Below, piece by piece: positions 18,351 through 27,849 of a stretch of 64,000 bases of DNA (positions are counted from its first letter, which is position 1; each line of letters begins with the position of its first letter). Made by a program: the position numbers and the translations under genes. Origin of the DNA: Chloroflexota bacterium (lineage in GTDB: Bacteria; Chloroflexota; Anaerolineae; Anaerolineales; UBA4823); contig JAKOUW010000202.1 in the NCBI GenBank assembly GCA_029782365.1, forward strand, positions 238,770 through 302,769, read 5' to 3'. The notes under the pieces were generated by a model. It did no database searches. It saw nothing but the letters and a program-made list of their open reading frames with translations, and was not told the DNA's origin.

Positions 18351-18935
18351 ATGGACAGCTCCCCACTCCAACAATCACGCGATATGTTCATTCTCGGCAT
18401 GAGCCGCATCAGCCACTTTTGGGGTTTCCCGAAGGCAATGGGTTCCATCTACGGTGCCATCTACCTGGCCCCTCAACCCATCTCGCTGGATGAATTGGTT
18501 GAGCTGACCAACGTCACCAAAGGCGCAGTCAGCACGAATGTGCGCGCCCTGGAACGCCTGGGCATGGTGCACAAAATCGTGCGCATCGGTGAACGCAAAG
18601 ATTACTACACCGCCGAAACCGATTTCTGGAAAGTCATCCGCGGCATTTTACGTGAACGCGAAAAGAGCGAGTTCGATCACGCTTTGCGTTCCGTGGACGA
18701 AAGCCTGAGTCTGCTAAACCCGCCGCCAGGCCAGCCGCAGGCGCCCGCCGACGCAGAGCTGGCGGCATTCTATCGCCAGCGCATGCAGGCCATGCAGGCC
18801 TTTTTCCGCTCACTGGACCAGTTGGTCGCCCTGGTGATGGCATTCGACGACCTGCGCGCCAGCGCCTTGCAAAAATTATTGGGCCGGGCCGTGAACGGTC
18901 CGGACAACACAGGAAAGGAACAGAGACATGACTGA
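18351..18935 (+). CDS. GbsR/MarR-type winged-helix regulator
   Basis: 194 residues from the ATG at 18351, which has AAAGG six bases upstream; the frame is open further up, but that region is promoter and operator. The N-terminal winged helix (LDELVELTNVTKGAVSTNVRALERLGMV) and the flanking helices GFPKAMGSIYGAIYLAPQP match the GbsR branch of the MarR superfamily. The C-terminal half is helical and probably dimerises. The gene sits behind a consensus promoter whose -10 box lies inside a 40-bp palindrome, so it very probably represses itself. It overlaps the following reductase gene by 8 bp, making that enzyme the likely regulated function. Confidence 0.88.
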   Translation: MDSSPLQQSRDMFILGMSRISHFWGFPKAMGSIYGAIYLAPQPISLDELVELTNVTKGAVSTNVRALERLGMVHKIVRIGERKDYYTAETDFWKVIRGILREREKSEFDHALRSVDESLSLLNPPPGQPQAPADAELAAFYRQRMQAMQAFFRSLDQLVALVMAFDDLRASALQKLLGRAVNGPDNTGKEQRHD

Positions 18936-19869
18936 CAAAACCCTGCATGCTGTGACCGGCGCATTTGGTTATTCCGGCAAATACATCGCCCGCCGCCTTT
19001 TGGAGGCCGGTAAAGAAGTGATCACCCTGACCAACTCACCCGAACGCGCCAACCCGTTTGGCAGCCAGGTGCGTGCCTATCCTTTCAACTTCGACCAGCC
19101 CGAGGCGCTGGCCCGGTCTTTAGAGGATGTCGATGTTTTATACAACACGTATTGGGTACGATTTAACCACCGCCTGTTTCGCCACCAGGATGCTGTGCGC
19201 AACACGCTCACGTTGTTCCAGGCAGCTCGCCAGGCTGGTGTGCGGCGCATTGTGCATGTCAGTATCACCAACCCCTCCCTGGATTCCCACCTGGAGTATT
19301 TTCGTGGCAAAGCTGTGCTCGAACAGGCTCTTGTTGAAAGTGGGATTTCTTATGCTATCCTGCGGCCGACTGTGATTTTCGGCAAAGAAGATATCCTGAT
19401 CAACAACATCGCCTGGGCTGTGCGCCGCCTGCCGGTGTTTGGCGTGTTCGGCGATGGCCAGTACCGCCTGCAGCCGATTTATGTGGAGGACCTGGCGGAG
19501 CTGGCAGTGCGCAGCGGTGCAGAAACTTCAAACCAGGTGATCGACGCCATTGGGCCAGAAACATACACCTACCGCCAGTTGGTAGAAACGATCGCCCGGC
19601 TGATCGGCGCGCCGCGCCGGATAATCCAGGTGCCGCCAGGCCTGGGATATCTGGCCGGCCAGACGTTGGGCTGGCTCACCCAGGATGTTGTCATCACGCA
19701 GGAAGAAATCGAAGGTCTGATGGCTGGCTTACTCTACGTCCAATCGCCGCCAGCTGGACAGACTTGCTTGAGCGAGTGGATCCAGTCTCACGCCGACACT
19801 CTCGGCCGACAATACACCAGCGAGCTCAAGCGGCGCATCGACCGCCGCGCTGCCTACGCCAGCAACTAA
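18928..19869 (+). CDS. Atypical SDR/NmrA-like NAD(P)-binding protein
   Basis: 313 residues with an N-terminal Rossmann fold (TGAFGYSGKYIARRLL) and the segments VRRIVHVSITNPS, YFRGKAVLEQAL and ILRPTVIFG typical of NAD-dependent epimerase-like and NDUFA9-like atypical SDRs. The classical YxxxK site is replaced by YFRGK, so catalysis by the usual mechanism is uncertain; binding or redox-sensing roles are possible. AGGAA precedes the ATG, which overlaps the end of the regulator gene by 8 bp. Co-expression and local repression by that regulator follow from the layout. The substrate is not predictable. Confidence 0.83.
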   Translation: MTDKTLHAVTGAFGYSGKYIARRLLEAGKEVITLTNSPERANPFGSQVRAYPFNFDQPEALARSLEDVDVLYNTYWVRFNHRLFRHQDAVRNTLTLFQAARQAGVRRIVHVSITNPSLDSHLEYFRGKAVLEQALVESGISYAILRPTVIFGKEDILINNIAWAVRRLPVFGVFGDGQYRLQPIYVEDLAELAVRSGAETSNQVIDAIGPETYTYRQLVETIARLIGAPRRIIQVPPGLGYLAGQTLGWLTQDVVITQEEIEGLMAGLLYVQSPPAGQTCLSEWIQSHADTLGRQYTSELKRRIDRRAAYASN

Positions 19870-19966
19870 TGCAATCATCCTGCAGATGGAGGCGCATTCC
19901 GCCCGGTGGTTGAACCGCAGTCCGGCAATCTCCTGTATACTCTGGATCGTTCGAAAGGAGATTGCA

Positions 19967-20074
19967 ATGGTCATCATCATCGGATTCGTGATTCTGTTAT
20001 TTGTCCTCGTAGCCGCCACTCCTTTGCTGGTGGCATGCGCTGATGCAGCTCAAATCGGTATTTTGACCGATTAA
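19967..20074 (+). CDS. 35-aa single-span membrane peptide
   Basis: A very strong ribosome site (AAAGGAG, six bases before ATG) precedes a 35-codon frame encoding MVIIIGFVILLFVLVAAT at the start and a short polar tail. It forms one membrane helix. It lies 16 bp upstream of the NarL-type sensor kinase and on the same strand, so it may be a small accessory to that system or simply the first cistron of its mRNA. No family is recognised. The longer in-frame reading from 19886 lacks a ribosome site. Confidence 0.5.
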   Translation: MVIIIGFVILLFVLVAATPLLVACADAAQIGILTD

Positions 20075-20090
20075 CCGTAGAAAGACTTTT

Positions 20091-21584
20091 ATGTTTCGCT
20101 TTTTTCAACGATTACAATGGAAGCTAACACTATCGTACGCGGTGGTCACCGTTGGGACTGTATTGGTGCTGGCTGGTTTATCCGTAGGTATCGCTCTTTA
20201 CACCGAAAGCCAGACCACCTCGCGCATATTCAGCAGCTTTTACTGGTCAAAAACCGCTTTCCAGGATAATTTGCCCTACTTGCTGAACGACCCGCAGGCT
20301 CTGCAATCCTGGCTCAACCGCATCCAATCCCAAGGCTTTGCCTGGTCAGATTTTCAATCGTACGTGGTGCGTGAATCCCTGGATTACGCCAACACACTGG
20401 TGACCGGCTCCCAACCGATATATGTATTGGACCCAGAATTCAAACTGGTAGCCGCGGCTCCGCTGGCTGACCCCACGGCTCTCGGCAAACCCTTCAATCC
20501 ACGCCAGGCCGGTGGACTGGGGCTCGAGTCAATCTTGGAAGCGGCCAGGGTGGGTGATAAAAATTATTACGCGCAGAGCTTTACCCGCCCGGACGGCAGT
20601 TACATCGCCGCCTTCCCGCTGCGCAAAACGGATGACGAGCCAGTGACTGCCATCGTGGTGTACACCCTCAAGCCAGTCCTGTTTGCAACCCCGACCAACC
20701 TGTCACTTTACACCACCTTTTTTGTGGTCATAGCCGTGATTATCACCCTGGTAGCCCTGCCGGTCGGCGCCCTGTTCGGCTGGCTGGCCTCGCGCGGCCT
20801 GCGCAAACGACTCGCCAGGTTGTCTTCGGCGGCTCAGGCCTGGAGCCAGGGAGACTTTTCAGCCGCGCCCAGCGATCGCTCAGGGGATGAGATTGGCGAG
20901 CTGACGCGCGCCCTCAACCGCATGGCCGAACAACTGCAAACGCTCCTGCATTCGCGCGACGAGCTGGCGCGCGTCGAGGAACGCAACCGCCTGGCGCGTG
21001 ACCTGCATGACACGGTGAAACAGCAAACGTATGCAACGCGCATGCAGCTTTTCGCCGCCAGGAATCTGGTGGGGACAAATCCCCAGCAGGCCGGCGAGCA
21101 TCTGGAAGCCGCTTTGCAGCTCAACCGCGAAACCCAGCAAGAGCTCAAGCTCATCATCGACGAGCTGCGCCCGGCTGCCTTGCAAGGCAAAGGGCTGGCG
21201 CAGGCAGTTCAAGATTATACCGGGCGCTGGCAGGAACACACCGGTATCAAAGTAAATGTCACCGTGCGCGGCGACCGTGCGCTGCCCCTGGAGGTCGAGG
21301 AGGCGCTTTTCCGGGTGCTGCAAGAATCGCTGGCGAATGTCGCTCGCCATGCCGAAGCCGAGAATGTTGAAATCCAACTGGCGTTTTCGCCTGATACAGC
21401 CTGCCTGGAAATCAGCGATAATGGATGCGGCTTTGATCCCGACAAGGTCCCGGCTGGCTCTCTCGGCCTGTTGGGAATGCGGCAGCGCCTGGCCGATGTG
21501 GGCGGTGCGTTGAAAATCGAGTCACAACTTTCCGCCGGCACAACCATCACCGCTGCAGTACAATTACCTGCAAATCTCATCTGA
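20091..21584 (+). CDS. NarL-type sensor histidine kinase
   Basis: 497 residues. Membrane helices at ~12-36 and ~207-232 flank a ~170-residue extracellular sensor region; a HAMP domain follows (SRGLRKRLARLSSAAQAW), then HisKA_3 with the phospho-acceptor His306 in RLARDLHDTVKQQ, and HATPase_c ending in DNGCGFDP and GSLGLLGMRQRL. This is the LiaS/DegS/NarX architecture. The extracellular part has no recognised fold. The response regulator follows after 9 bp, giving a complete two-component system that is likely to act on envelope or small-molecule signals; the stimulus is unknown. Confidence 0.93.
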   Translation: MFRFFQRLQWKLTLSYAVVTVGTVLVLAGLSVGIALYTESQTTSRIFSSFYWSKTAFQDNLPYLLNDPQALQSWLNRIQSQGFAWSDFQSYVVRESLDYANTLVTGSQPIYVLDPEFKLVAAAPLADPTALGKPFNPRQAGGLGLESILEAARVGDKNYYAQSFTRPDGSYIAAFPLRKTDDEPVTAIVVYTLKPVLFATPTNLSLYTTFFVVIAVIITLVALPVGALFGWLASRGLRKRLARLSSAAQAWSQGDFSAAPSDRSGDEIGELTRALNRMAEQLQTLLHSRDELARVEERNRLARDLHDTVKQQTYATRMQLFAARNLVGTNPQQAGEHLEAALQLNRETQQELKLIIDELRPAALQGKGLAQAVQDYTGRWQEHTGIKVNVTVRGDRALPLEVEEALFRVLQESLANVARHAEAENVEIQLAFSPDTACLEISDNGCGFDPDKVPAGSLGLLGMRQRLADVGGALKIESQLSAGTTITAAVQLPANLI

Positions 21585-21593
21585 AGGATGCGT

Positions 21594-22247
21594 ATGCCTA
21601 TCACAGTCCTGTTGGTTGACGATCACAAAATTGTGCGCCAGGGTGTGCGCGCCTACCTGCACACCCTGGCTGACATTCAAGTTGTCGCCGAGGCTGATTC
21701 AGGCTCTGCGGCGGTCGGCGCGGTTGAAAAACATAAACCCGACGTAGTCTTGATGGACCTGGAAATGCCCGGGGAGATGGATGGCATCCGGGCGACGCGC
21801 CAGATCTGCAAACTGCGCCCGGAGACGCGCGTGATTGTGGTCACTTCGCACCACCAGGATGAGTACATTTTCCCGGCGGTGCGCGCCGGTGCCATTTCCT
21901 ACCTGCTGAAGGATGTGGAGCCTGATGAATTGGCGGATGCTATTCGCAAAGCCGCCCAGGGTGAAGCGGTTATCGACTCGCGCGTCGCGGCCCGCATTCT
22001 CAAGGAACTGCAGGGCTTGCGCAAGGAGCAGATCAACCCATTCACTGAGCTTTCCGAACGCGAGTTGGATGTGCTACGCCTGGTCGCAGACGGAAAATCC
22101 AACGCCGAAATTGCCGATATGTTGGTGATTGGCGAAAGCACCGTGAAAACCCATGTTGGCAACCTGCTCAAGAAGCTGCACCTGGAGGACCGCACGCAGG
22201 CGGCGGTTTATGCCTGGCAGCAGGGCATCGTGCGGCGCAAAGGGTAG
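21594..22247 (+). CDS. NarL/LuxR-family response regulator
   Basis: 217 residues from the second ATG (AAGGA five bases upstream; the ATG at 21588 directly abuts that site). Receiver: VDDHKIVRQGVRAYL, phospho-acceptor Asp in VVLMDLEMPG, Lys in SYLLKDV. The C-terminal GerE helix-turn-helix has LSERELDVLRLVADGKSNAEIA and STVKTHVGNLLKKL. It is the cognate partner of the kinase directly upstream. It converges with the PfkB gene, with only 17 bp between stop codons and no obvious hairpin. Confidence 0.94.
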   Translation: MPITVLLVDDHKIVRQGVRAYLHTLADIQVVAEADSGSAAVGAVEKHKPDVVLMDLEMPGEMDGIRATRQICKLRPETRVIVVTSHHQDEYIFPAVRAGAISYLLKDVEPDELADAIRKAAQGEAVIDSRVAARILKELQGLRKEQINPFTELSERELDVLRLVADGKSNAEIADMLVIGESTVKTHVGNLLKKLHLEDRTQAAVYAWQQGIVRRKG

Positions 22248-22264
22248 CCACCCGGGCTGGAGAT

Positions 22265-23197
22265 TTACAGATCCAACCTGGCGAGGGTTGTATTTTCCAA
22301 CAGTTCTTCAAACTGAGTGGCGGTGAAAACTGCCGCTCCCGGCTGCAGAGTGTTGGCCGCGCCAGCCGCTGCGCCGCGCTGCAGGGCGGAAGGTAAAGCG
22401 AAGCCCTGTTCCAACGCCAGGATGAACGCGCCAAAAAACGCGTCCCCGCTCCCCACGCTGCTGGTCGCACGCACAGGCAGCGGGGCCGCATGCCAGCATG
22501 AATCAGGCGCGCACAGCACTGCACCTCGCCCTCCCAGAGTGATGACAACAGAACCTATGCCCTGGGCATTGAGCGCTCGCCCGGCGGCGGCAGCAGCCTC
22601 AATCGAGTCGATCTCGCGCTGCCTTACGCTTCCTGCTTCATGGGCGTTGATTTTGATCCCTTCCGGGCACGCGGCAATCGCCGCCTCCAGGGCTGGGCCA
22701 CTGCTGTCAACCCATACCCGACAGCCGAGGCGCGTGAGATTCATGGCAGCATCACCCATTACATCCGGTGGAAGCCCAGGCGGCAGGCTGCCGCTGAAAC
22801 AAACCAACCTGCCAGGCGCTGCCTGCTGTTCGAGGCTGGCAAACAGCGCAGACCATTCATCTGGGCTGACCAGCGGCCCCGGTTCGTTGATCACGGTTGG
22901 CCCATCGCCATCAGCCGGCATCAAGATAATGCAGGTGCGCGTCTCGCCGGTGATCGGCGACCAAAATGCCTGCATGCCCTCGCGCTCCACCAGGCTGACA
23001 AATAATTGACCGCTCACCCCTCCAGCTAACCCCATGCACAGCGGCGTGCCCCCCAATGTATGAGCGGCGCGCGCCGCATTCACTCCCTTACCGCCAGCGG
23101 CGATCAGCACGCCGGCCGTGCGTTGAATTTCACCCACCTGCAGGCGCGCCACCAACATGGTGCGGTCGATCGCCGGGTTTGGCGTCACGAAAATCAT
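22265..23197 (-). CDS. PfkB-family sugar(-phosphate) kinase, 1-phosphofructokinase type
   Basis: 310 residues. The family start TPNPAIDRTM, the substrate loop GGKGVNAARAAHTLGG and the C-terminal ATP/catalytic motif GSGDAFFGAF (Asp as general base) place it in the hexose kinase branch with 1-phosphofructokinase and tagatose-6-phosphate kinase. It phosphorylates a sugar phosphate in the cytosol; the sugar is not determined. It starts 9 bp after the end of the M20 peptidase gene on the same strand, an operon of uncertain logic. The class II aldolase at 9492 acts on similar intermediates but is too far away to link them. Confidence 0.9.
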   Translation of the reverse strand: MIFVTPNPAIDRTMLVARLQVGEIQRTAGVLIAAGGKGVNAARAAHTLGGTPLCMGLAGGVSGQLFVSLVEREGMQAFWSPITGETRTCIILMPADGDGPTVINEPGPLVSPDEWSALFASLEQQAAPGRLVCFSGSLPPGLPPDVMGDAAMNLTRLGCRVWVDSSGPALEAAIAACPEGIKINAHEAGSVRQREIDSIEAAAAAGRALNAQGIGSVVITLGGRGAVLCAPDSCWHAAPLPVRATSSVGSGDAFFGAFILALEQGFALPSALQRGAAAGAANTLQPGAAVFTATQFEELLENTTLARLDL

Positions 23198-23206
23198 AAC
23201 AGCGCG

Positions 23207-24532
23207 TCAAAAGCGTTGGAGGGCCTGGAAAATGGCGTTGGCGCCAAATTCCACGGCCGCCGCCGGCACACGCTCATCCGCGGCATGGATCACACTGCTG
23301 AATTCGAAGTCGTCTGGGAGCAGCATGGGCAGGAAGCCGTAAGTTTGAATGCCAAGGCGCGAGAAAAAGCGGGCGTCCGTCACGCCGCTCAACAACAGCG
23401 GCACCGGGATGCCGGTTGGGTCAGCCTCTTTCATAATCCCCGCCAGCGTTTCGAACAAACCCATATCCAGGTCGGCCGGCCCTGGGTCGTAGGAGATGAT
23501 TTCAAAATCCACCTCCTTGCCCAATAACTGGCGCAGCTCGCCGATCAAGTCTTCGGGTTTAAACCCCGGCAGGAGGCGTCCGTCCAGTTCGACTGACACC
23601 TCGCTGGGGATGACATTGGTCTTTGAACTGGCGTGCACCACGGTAGGGCTGGCGGTATGGTGCACCAGCGGGTCAAAAACCCGGCCGCGCCCGCCCAGCA
23701 CATCCAACAGCCGGTCGGTCAGCGCAGGGTTCAGCAGTTGGCCGAGCACCAGCCCGGTCGCGCCGCCCAGGTTCGAGGCGATGGCGTCGAACATCTGGCG
23801 AGCCTGCGGGGTAATGTGGACCGGCAGCCGGTGATGGGTCAGCTTCTGCAGAAGCAATCCCAGGCGGTACATGGCGCCGTGCCGCACCGGCAGCGAGCCG
23901 TGCCCGCCCTGGCCGCGCACGGTGGCTTTCAACCAGCAGGCCTGTTTTTCCGAGACCTGGATGGGGTAGAACCGCTTGCCGCCAATCGCCATGCTGAATC
24001 CACCGAACTCACCCAGGGCGTACTTGACGCCGGCGAACTGTTCGGGATATTTCTCCACCAGGTGCTTTGCGCCGAAATCGCCGCCGGCTTCTTCATCGCT
24101 GACGAAAGCCAGGATGATATCGCCCGGCGGCTGGAGGCCCTGCTGGTGCGCCGCCAGGAAAGCCGACAGCAGCATCGCTACCCCGCCTTTCATATCTAAC
24201 GCCCCGCGCCCCCAGATAAACCCATCCACCAGTCCACCGGCGAAAGGCGGCTGCGCCCATTTCTGATTTTCGGTGGTGACCACATCCACGTGCCCGTACA
24301 GCAGCAGCGGCGGGCTCTTGCCCTGCCCGGGCAGGCGCGCCAGCACATTCGGCCGCTCGGGGGTCAGGGCGATGATTTGCGCTTCCACGCCCGCCTCCAC
24401 CAGGGTATCGCGGATATAGGTGATGCAGGCCTGTTCGTGACCTGGCGGGTTGGTGGTATTAAACTGGATGAGTCTCTGCAGCAATGGAATCGGCTGTTGT
24501 GCAGTTGGTAAAACAGAGGAAACATTGGTCAT
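23207..24532 (-). CDS. M20-family zinc metallopeptidase
   Basis: 441 residues. The metal-site motifs of the ArgE/DapE/CPG2 group are all visible: YGHVDVV (His), RGALDMKGG (bridging Asp), SDEEAGGDFG (catalytic Glu and ligand Glu) and a C-terminal HAADERV (His). A dimerisation lid lies between about residues 200 and 320. Members remove N-acyl groups or C-terminal residues from small peptides and amino acids. AGGAG sits six bases before the ATG. The PfkB kinase follows. No signal peptide, so it is cytosolic. Confidence 0.92.
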   Translation of the reverse strand: MTNVSSVLPTAQQPIPLLQRLIQFNTTNPPGHEQACITYIRDTLVEAGVEAQIIALTPERPNVLARLPGQGKSPPLLLYGHVDVVTTENQKWAQPPFAGGLVDGFIWGRGALDMKGGVAMLLSAFLAAHQQGLQPPGDIILAFVSDEEAGGDFGAKHLVEKYPEQFAGVKYALGEFGGFSMAIGGKRFYPIQVSEKQACWLKATVRGQGGHGSLPVRHGAMYRLGLLLQKLTHHRLPVHITPQARQMFDAIASNLGGATGLVLGQLLNPALTDRLLDVLGGRGRVFDPLVHHTASPTVVHASSKTNVIPSEVSVELDGRLLPGFKPEDLIGELRQLLGKEVDFEIISYDPGPADLDMGLFETLAGIMKEADPTGIPVPLLLSGVTDARFFSRLGIQTYGFLPMLLPDDFEFSSVIHAADERVPAAAVEFGANAIFQALQRF

Positions 24533-24723
24533 GCTGGGCTCCTATGTTGTATATATCTTACTCCTCGCCGCGCTGAGCACCTGGCGCTATTTGCCAGCGG
24601 CGCGTCCCTCAATGCTGGCAAGTTTTAATGCGCAGCGCTGTCCACGGTCCATGGTTTTGCCTCAGTCACGCAGCTTTTATGGATTGCACTGTCGTATATG
24701 TTCTAGAATAATTCTACAAAACA

Positions 24724-24747
24724 CCGCCAGGTTTGGCAACCTGGCGG
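24724..24747 (-). terminator. Rho-independent terminator after the ABC operon
   Basis: A perfect 10-bp GC-rich stem (CCGCCAGGTT, loop TGGC, inverted arm) lies 10 bp after the last ABC gene. Read on the minus strand it is followed by TGTTTTG, a modest T-tract. Confidence 0.7.
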
Positions 24748-24756
24748 GTATTATGA

Positions 24757-25569
24757 TCATACCGTCGAAAGGTCCCACTCCTCGTAAATCTTGGGCACAT
24801 CGCTGATCAAGCGCCGGGTATACGATTCTTTCGGGCGCAGAATCACCTCGTCAGCCGTCCCACTCTCAACAAATTTTCCATGCTCCATGATATACACGCT
24901 GTCTGAGACGTAATACGCCAGGCCGATATCGTGAGTGATGAAAATCAGAGTCATACCGGTTTCATTGCGCAGTTTCATCAGCATATCCAGGATCGTGGCC
25001 CGCGAGCAGGCGTCGATCATAGAGGTGGGTTCATCGGCCAGCAGGATCTTGGGCTTTAGCAGGAAAATGCGGGCGATCATCAGGCGCTGCATCTGACCGC
25101 CGGAGAGCTCGAAAGGATATTTATTGGTCAGCTCCTCGTATTTCAGGTTGACAAAACTGCACGCCTCCGACATCAGTTCAACTTTCTTGGCCTGGGGCAG
25201 GTTCCGGCCGCCGCGCATATAAATGCAGTCGAGCAGCACGGCATCAATCTTGTTGAAAATATTGTATGAAGAGAACGGATCTTGGAAGATCGCCTGGATG
25301 CTTTTCCAGTATTCGCGTTTCTTCTGAAACGAGCTGATATCGCGCTTTTTGCCCTGGAAAAAGACCTCACCTTCCGTCTCGCTGATCAAACCCAACAGCA
25401 TCTTGGCCAGGGTGGTTTTTCCGCTGCCCGATTCACCCACGATCGAGATGATTTCTCCCTCGTAAAAGGTAAAATCCACATGGTCAACGGCGACCGTTTT
25501 CTGGCGGCCGAGCCCGAATATTTTGGTGAGTTTTGAACCGCTCAAGCAAACTTTCTTCTCGTTAGCCAT
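24757..25569 (-). CDS. Peptide/oligosaccharide ABC transporter ATPase (OppF/DppF type)
   Basis: 270 residues from the ATG at 25569. The frame is open to 25638, but the extra residues overlap the end of the preceding ATPase, and GGGAG precedes the 25569 start. Walker [13 protein letters not shown], signature [13 protein letters not shown] and Walker [13 protein letters not shown] are intact. The start overlaps the stop of the upstream ATPase gene by 8 bp, so the two subunits are coupled. It is the last gene of the operon and is followed by a hairpin terminator. With its partner it forms the cytosolic motor of the importer. Confidence 0.93.
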   Translation of the reverse strand: MANEKKVCLSGSKLTKIFGLGRQKTVAVDHVDFTFYEGEIISIVGESGSGKTTLAKMLLGLISETEGEVFFQGKKRDISSFQKKREYWKSIQAIFQDPFSSYNIFNKIDAVLLDCIYMRGGRNLPQAKKVELMSEACSFVNLKYEELTNKYPFELSGGQMQRLMIARIFLLKPKILLADEPTSMIDACSRATILDMLMKLRNETGMTLIFITHDIGLAYYVSDSVYIMEHGKFVESGTADEVILRPKESYTRRLISDVPKIYEEWDLSTV

Positions 25570-26569
25570 TTTTGTAGATCTCCCTGAGCTCTGATTCCGG
25601 TACAATACAGCGGAATGTGCGGTCTCCCGGTGCATCATACAGACGCACAGAGTCCATCTTGCACTGCAGGCGGGCGTATTTGCAGCGTTCAGCGAAACGG
25701 CAGCCGGATGGAGGTTTCTTAAGATTTGGCGGCACGCCAGGAATGGCGGTCAGCTTCACACTGCGCAAACCTTGTTCGGGCACGATGATCGAGCCCATCA
25801 GACCCTTGGCATAGGGGTGCAAGGGGTCAAAAACTGCATCTTTGGCGCGGGCTTTTTCCACGATCTGCCCGGCGTACATGACCATAATATCATCGGTCAC
25901 GTTGTAGAGCAGGGGAAGCTCGTGAGTGATGAAGATCATCGCCTTGATCATGCCTTTTTCCATCAGGTCGCGCAGCATCTTGATGACCATCTTCTGTGAG
26001 GTCACATCCAGCGCTGAGGAAGGCTCGTCAGCGATGAGCACCTTGGGCCCCAGGATCACGGCGATAGCGATCACCGTGCGCTGTTTCATGCCGCCCGAAA
26101 GCTCCACCGGGTACTTCTGCAAGACTTCTGCAGAAAGCCCCAGGATCTCGAAGCGGTCGCGCGCCAGCTCATAAATCTCCCGCCGGGTGGCGTTGGGGTT
26201 ATGCGCCTGGATCACATCCTCAATGAAATGGATGACTTTGCGGGTCGGGTTGAGGGCATTCATTGCCGCTTGCGGGATATAGGCAATCTCTTTGCCCAGG
26301 ATTGATTTACGAACATCATCCGGATCCAACCCCGAAATGTTACGCCCGTCGATGATGATATCTCCACCCATGTAATGCAGGGGCGGAAAATAATAACCCA
26401 TCAGGCTGAGCGCCAGCGTTGATTTGCCACAGCCCGATTCTCCGGCAATGCCCAACGATTTGCCTTCTTCGACTTTGAGAGAAACGTGATCAACCGCATA
26501 CACATCCTCGTGAAAACGGGTGATATATTTGGTGGTCAGATCTTTAACCTCTAACATTACCTTTGCCAT
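25562..26569 (-). CDS. Peptide/oligosaccharide ABC transporter ATPase (OppD/DppD type)
   Basis: 335 residues. Walker [13 protein letters not shown], signature [14 protein letters not shown], Walker [13 protein letters not shown], and a C-terminal oligopeptide-transporter extension with a Cys cluster ([14 protein letters not shown], then a later Cys in TFRCIVP) that binds an iron-sulfur cluster in OppD/DppD-type subunits. It is the second-last gene of the five-gene transporter operon and overlaps the next ATPase by 8 bp. Confidence 0.94.
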   Translation of the reverse strand: MAKVMLEVKDLTTKYITRFHEDVYAVDHVSLKVEEGKSLGIAGESGCGKSTLALSLMGYYFPPLHYMGGDIIIDGRNISGLDPDDVRKSILGKEIAYIPQAAMNALNPTRKVIHFIEDVIQAHNPNATRREIYELARDRFEILGLSAEVLQKYPVELSGGMKQRTVIAIAVILGPKVLIADEPSSALDVTSQKMVIKMLRDLMEKGMIKAMIFITHELPLLYNVTDDIMVMYAGQIVEKARAKDAVFDPLHPYAKGLMGSIIVPEQGLRSVKLTAIPGVPPNLKKPPSGCRFAERCKYARLQCKMDSVRLYDAPGDRTFRCIVPESELREIYKNG

Positions 26570-26578
26570 GTTGACCGC

Positions 26579-27832
26579 CTAATCCCTTAGCGCCGGGTTG
26601 AACACCTGGTCAAGCCCGGTATTCATTAAGTTCATTGAGAATGTGATCAGAGCGATGGTGATGAGCACCGGTAAATACGCCCACCACTTTCCCAGGATCT
26701 CTGCCTGGTAGATCAAGGCCCAGTTCATCATCAACCCCAGAGTGATCACTTCCGATGTCTTCGGCCCCAGTCCAAGGATGGACAGGCCAGCCTCCGACAG
26801 GATCCCCGAGGAGATCTGCAATATGAGAGCCATCACCACATACGAAGCAATGTATGGCAAGATATCATTGATAATAATATAGACAATGGAGTGCCCAGAC
26901 AGTTTCGACAAATTGACATGATCGCGATTGCGCAGCGAAAGCACCTGCGCCCGCACTGCCCTGGCCGTCCACACCCAGGAGGTGAACCCGATCACTACGG
27001 CGATCGTAAAGGCACCGCGTTTCTCCTGCCCGATGCTGAAGGAGATCAGGATCAACAGTACAAAAGTGGGGATCACCGTAAACAGGTTGGTGACGAACAT
27101 AATCACATCATCTACCAAACCTCCGACATAACCCCCCAATAATCCCAGAGTCAGACCAATTAAAGTGGCGATTAAACCAGCCACCAAACCAATCTCTAAA
27201 GATACGCCTGTGGCGCTGACCAGCTCTGTGAGCACATCCCGGCCAAAATTATCGGTGCCCAGCGGCAGCAAGCGGACATTGGCAACCTGGTTGATGTTCA
27301 CAAAATCAGATTGTTTAACCTCGCCTACCGGTTCCAGGACGCCTGTTTGAGCGTTTTTGGCTGCTAAAATCTCCGCTTCGGTGGATAATAGGCCTTTGAG
27401 GGAGGTGTCCAGCCGGATATAATAATTGCGCTGGGCATTGGTCATTCCGGGTATATTCTTCTTAGCGTCGAATTTGGTTTCCCACATCTGCAGCAGGCCG
27501 CTGGTATCCGTAATATCGATCTGCTCTTCCTGGATTCCCGCCGCCACCAGCCACACTTTCATGGCCTGGCGGTCGTCAGGGCTCAGCTTGTTGGCGATCC
27601 GTTTAGCCGCCGCGTTATCCAGCATCAATGTATAAGTGGTGGATGCATTAACGGCATCGAATGTATTGACATAAATCCCGGGGGGAAAGAAAGTGCCTTG
27701 GGCGATAATCCCCAATGGTGAATCTCTGACAATGAGCGGGTAGATGATCACAAGCAATAGCAGGGCGACAAAGATCACAAACCCAAATACAAACTTGCCG
27801 GAGTGAAATATCTGTTGGATGGTATTTTTCAT
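26579..27832 (-). CDS. ABC transporter permease (OppC/DppC type) with large external insert
   Basis: 417 residues from the ATG at 27832; a TTG seven codons upstream lies inside the preceding gene's end. The C-terminal ~220 residues hold the BPD_transp_1 core with five helices and an EAG-type loop ([13 protein letters not shown]). Between the first helix (~residues 12-35) and the DNFGRDVL segment is an unusual ~150-residue hydrophilic insert. DppC-like proteins normally have only a short external loop there. The insert could contact the lipid-anchored binding protein. It pairs with the OppB-type subunit encoded directly upstream. Confidence 0.9.
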   Translation of the reverse strand: MKNTIQQIFHSGKFVFGFVIFVALLLLVIIYPLIVRDSPLGIIAQGTFFPPGIYVNTFDAVNASTTYTLMLDNAAAKRIANKLSPDDRQAMKVWLVAAGIQEEQIDITDTSGLLQMWETKFDAKKNIPGMTNAQRNYYIRLDTSLKGLLSTEAEILAAKNAQTGVLEPVGEVKQSDFVNINQVANVRLLPLGTDNFGRDVLTELVSATGVSLEIGLVAGLIATLIGLTLGLLGGYVGGLVDDVIMFVTNLFTVIPTFVLLILISFSIGQEKRGAFTIAVVIGFTSWVWTARAVRAQVLSLRNRDHVNLSKLSGHSIVYIIINDILPYIASYVVMALILQISSGILSEAGLSILGLGPKTSEVITLGLMMNWALIYQAEILGKWWAYLPVLITIALITFSMNLMNTGLDQVFNPALRD

Positions 27833-27849
27833 GCCAGCATCTTCCTTAA

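Noticed and set aside
24600..24720. Possible tRNA or small RNA upstream of the M20 gene
   Set aside because: No cloverleaf or conserved T-arm could be drawn; only a short TAGAAT-A-ATTCTA palindrome is present.
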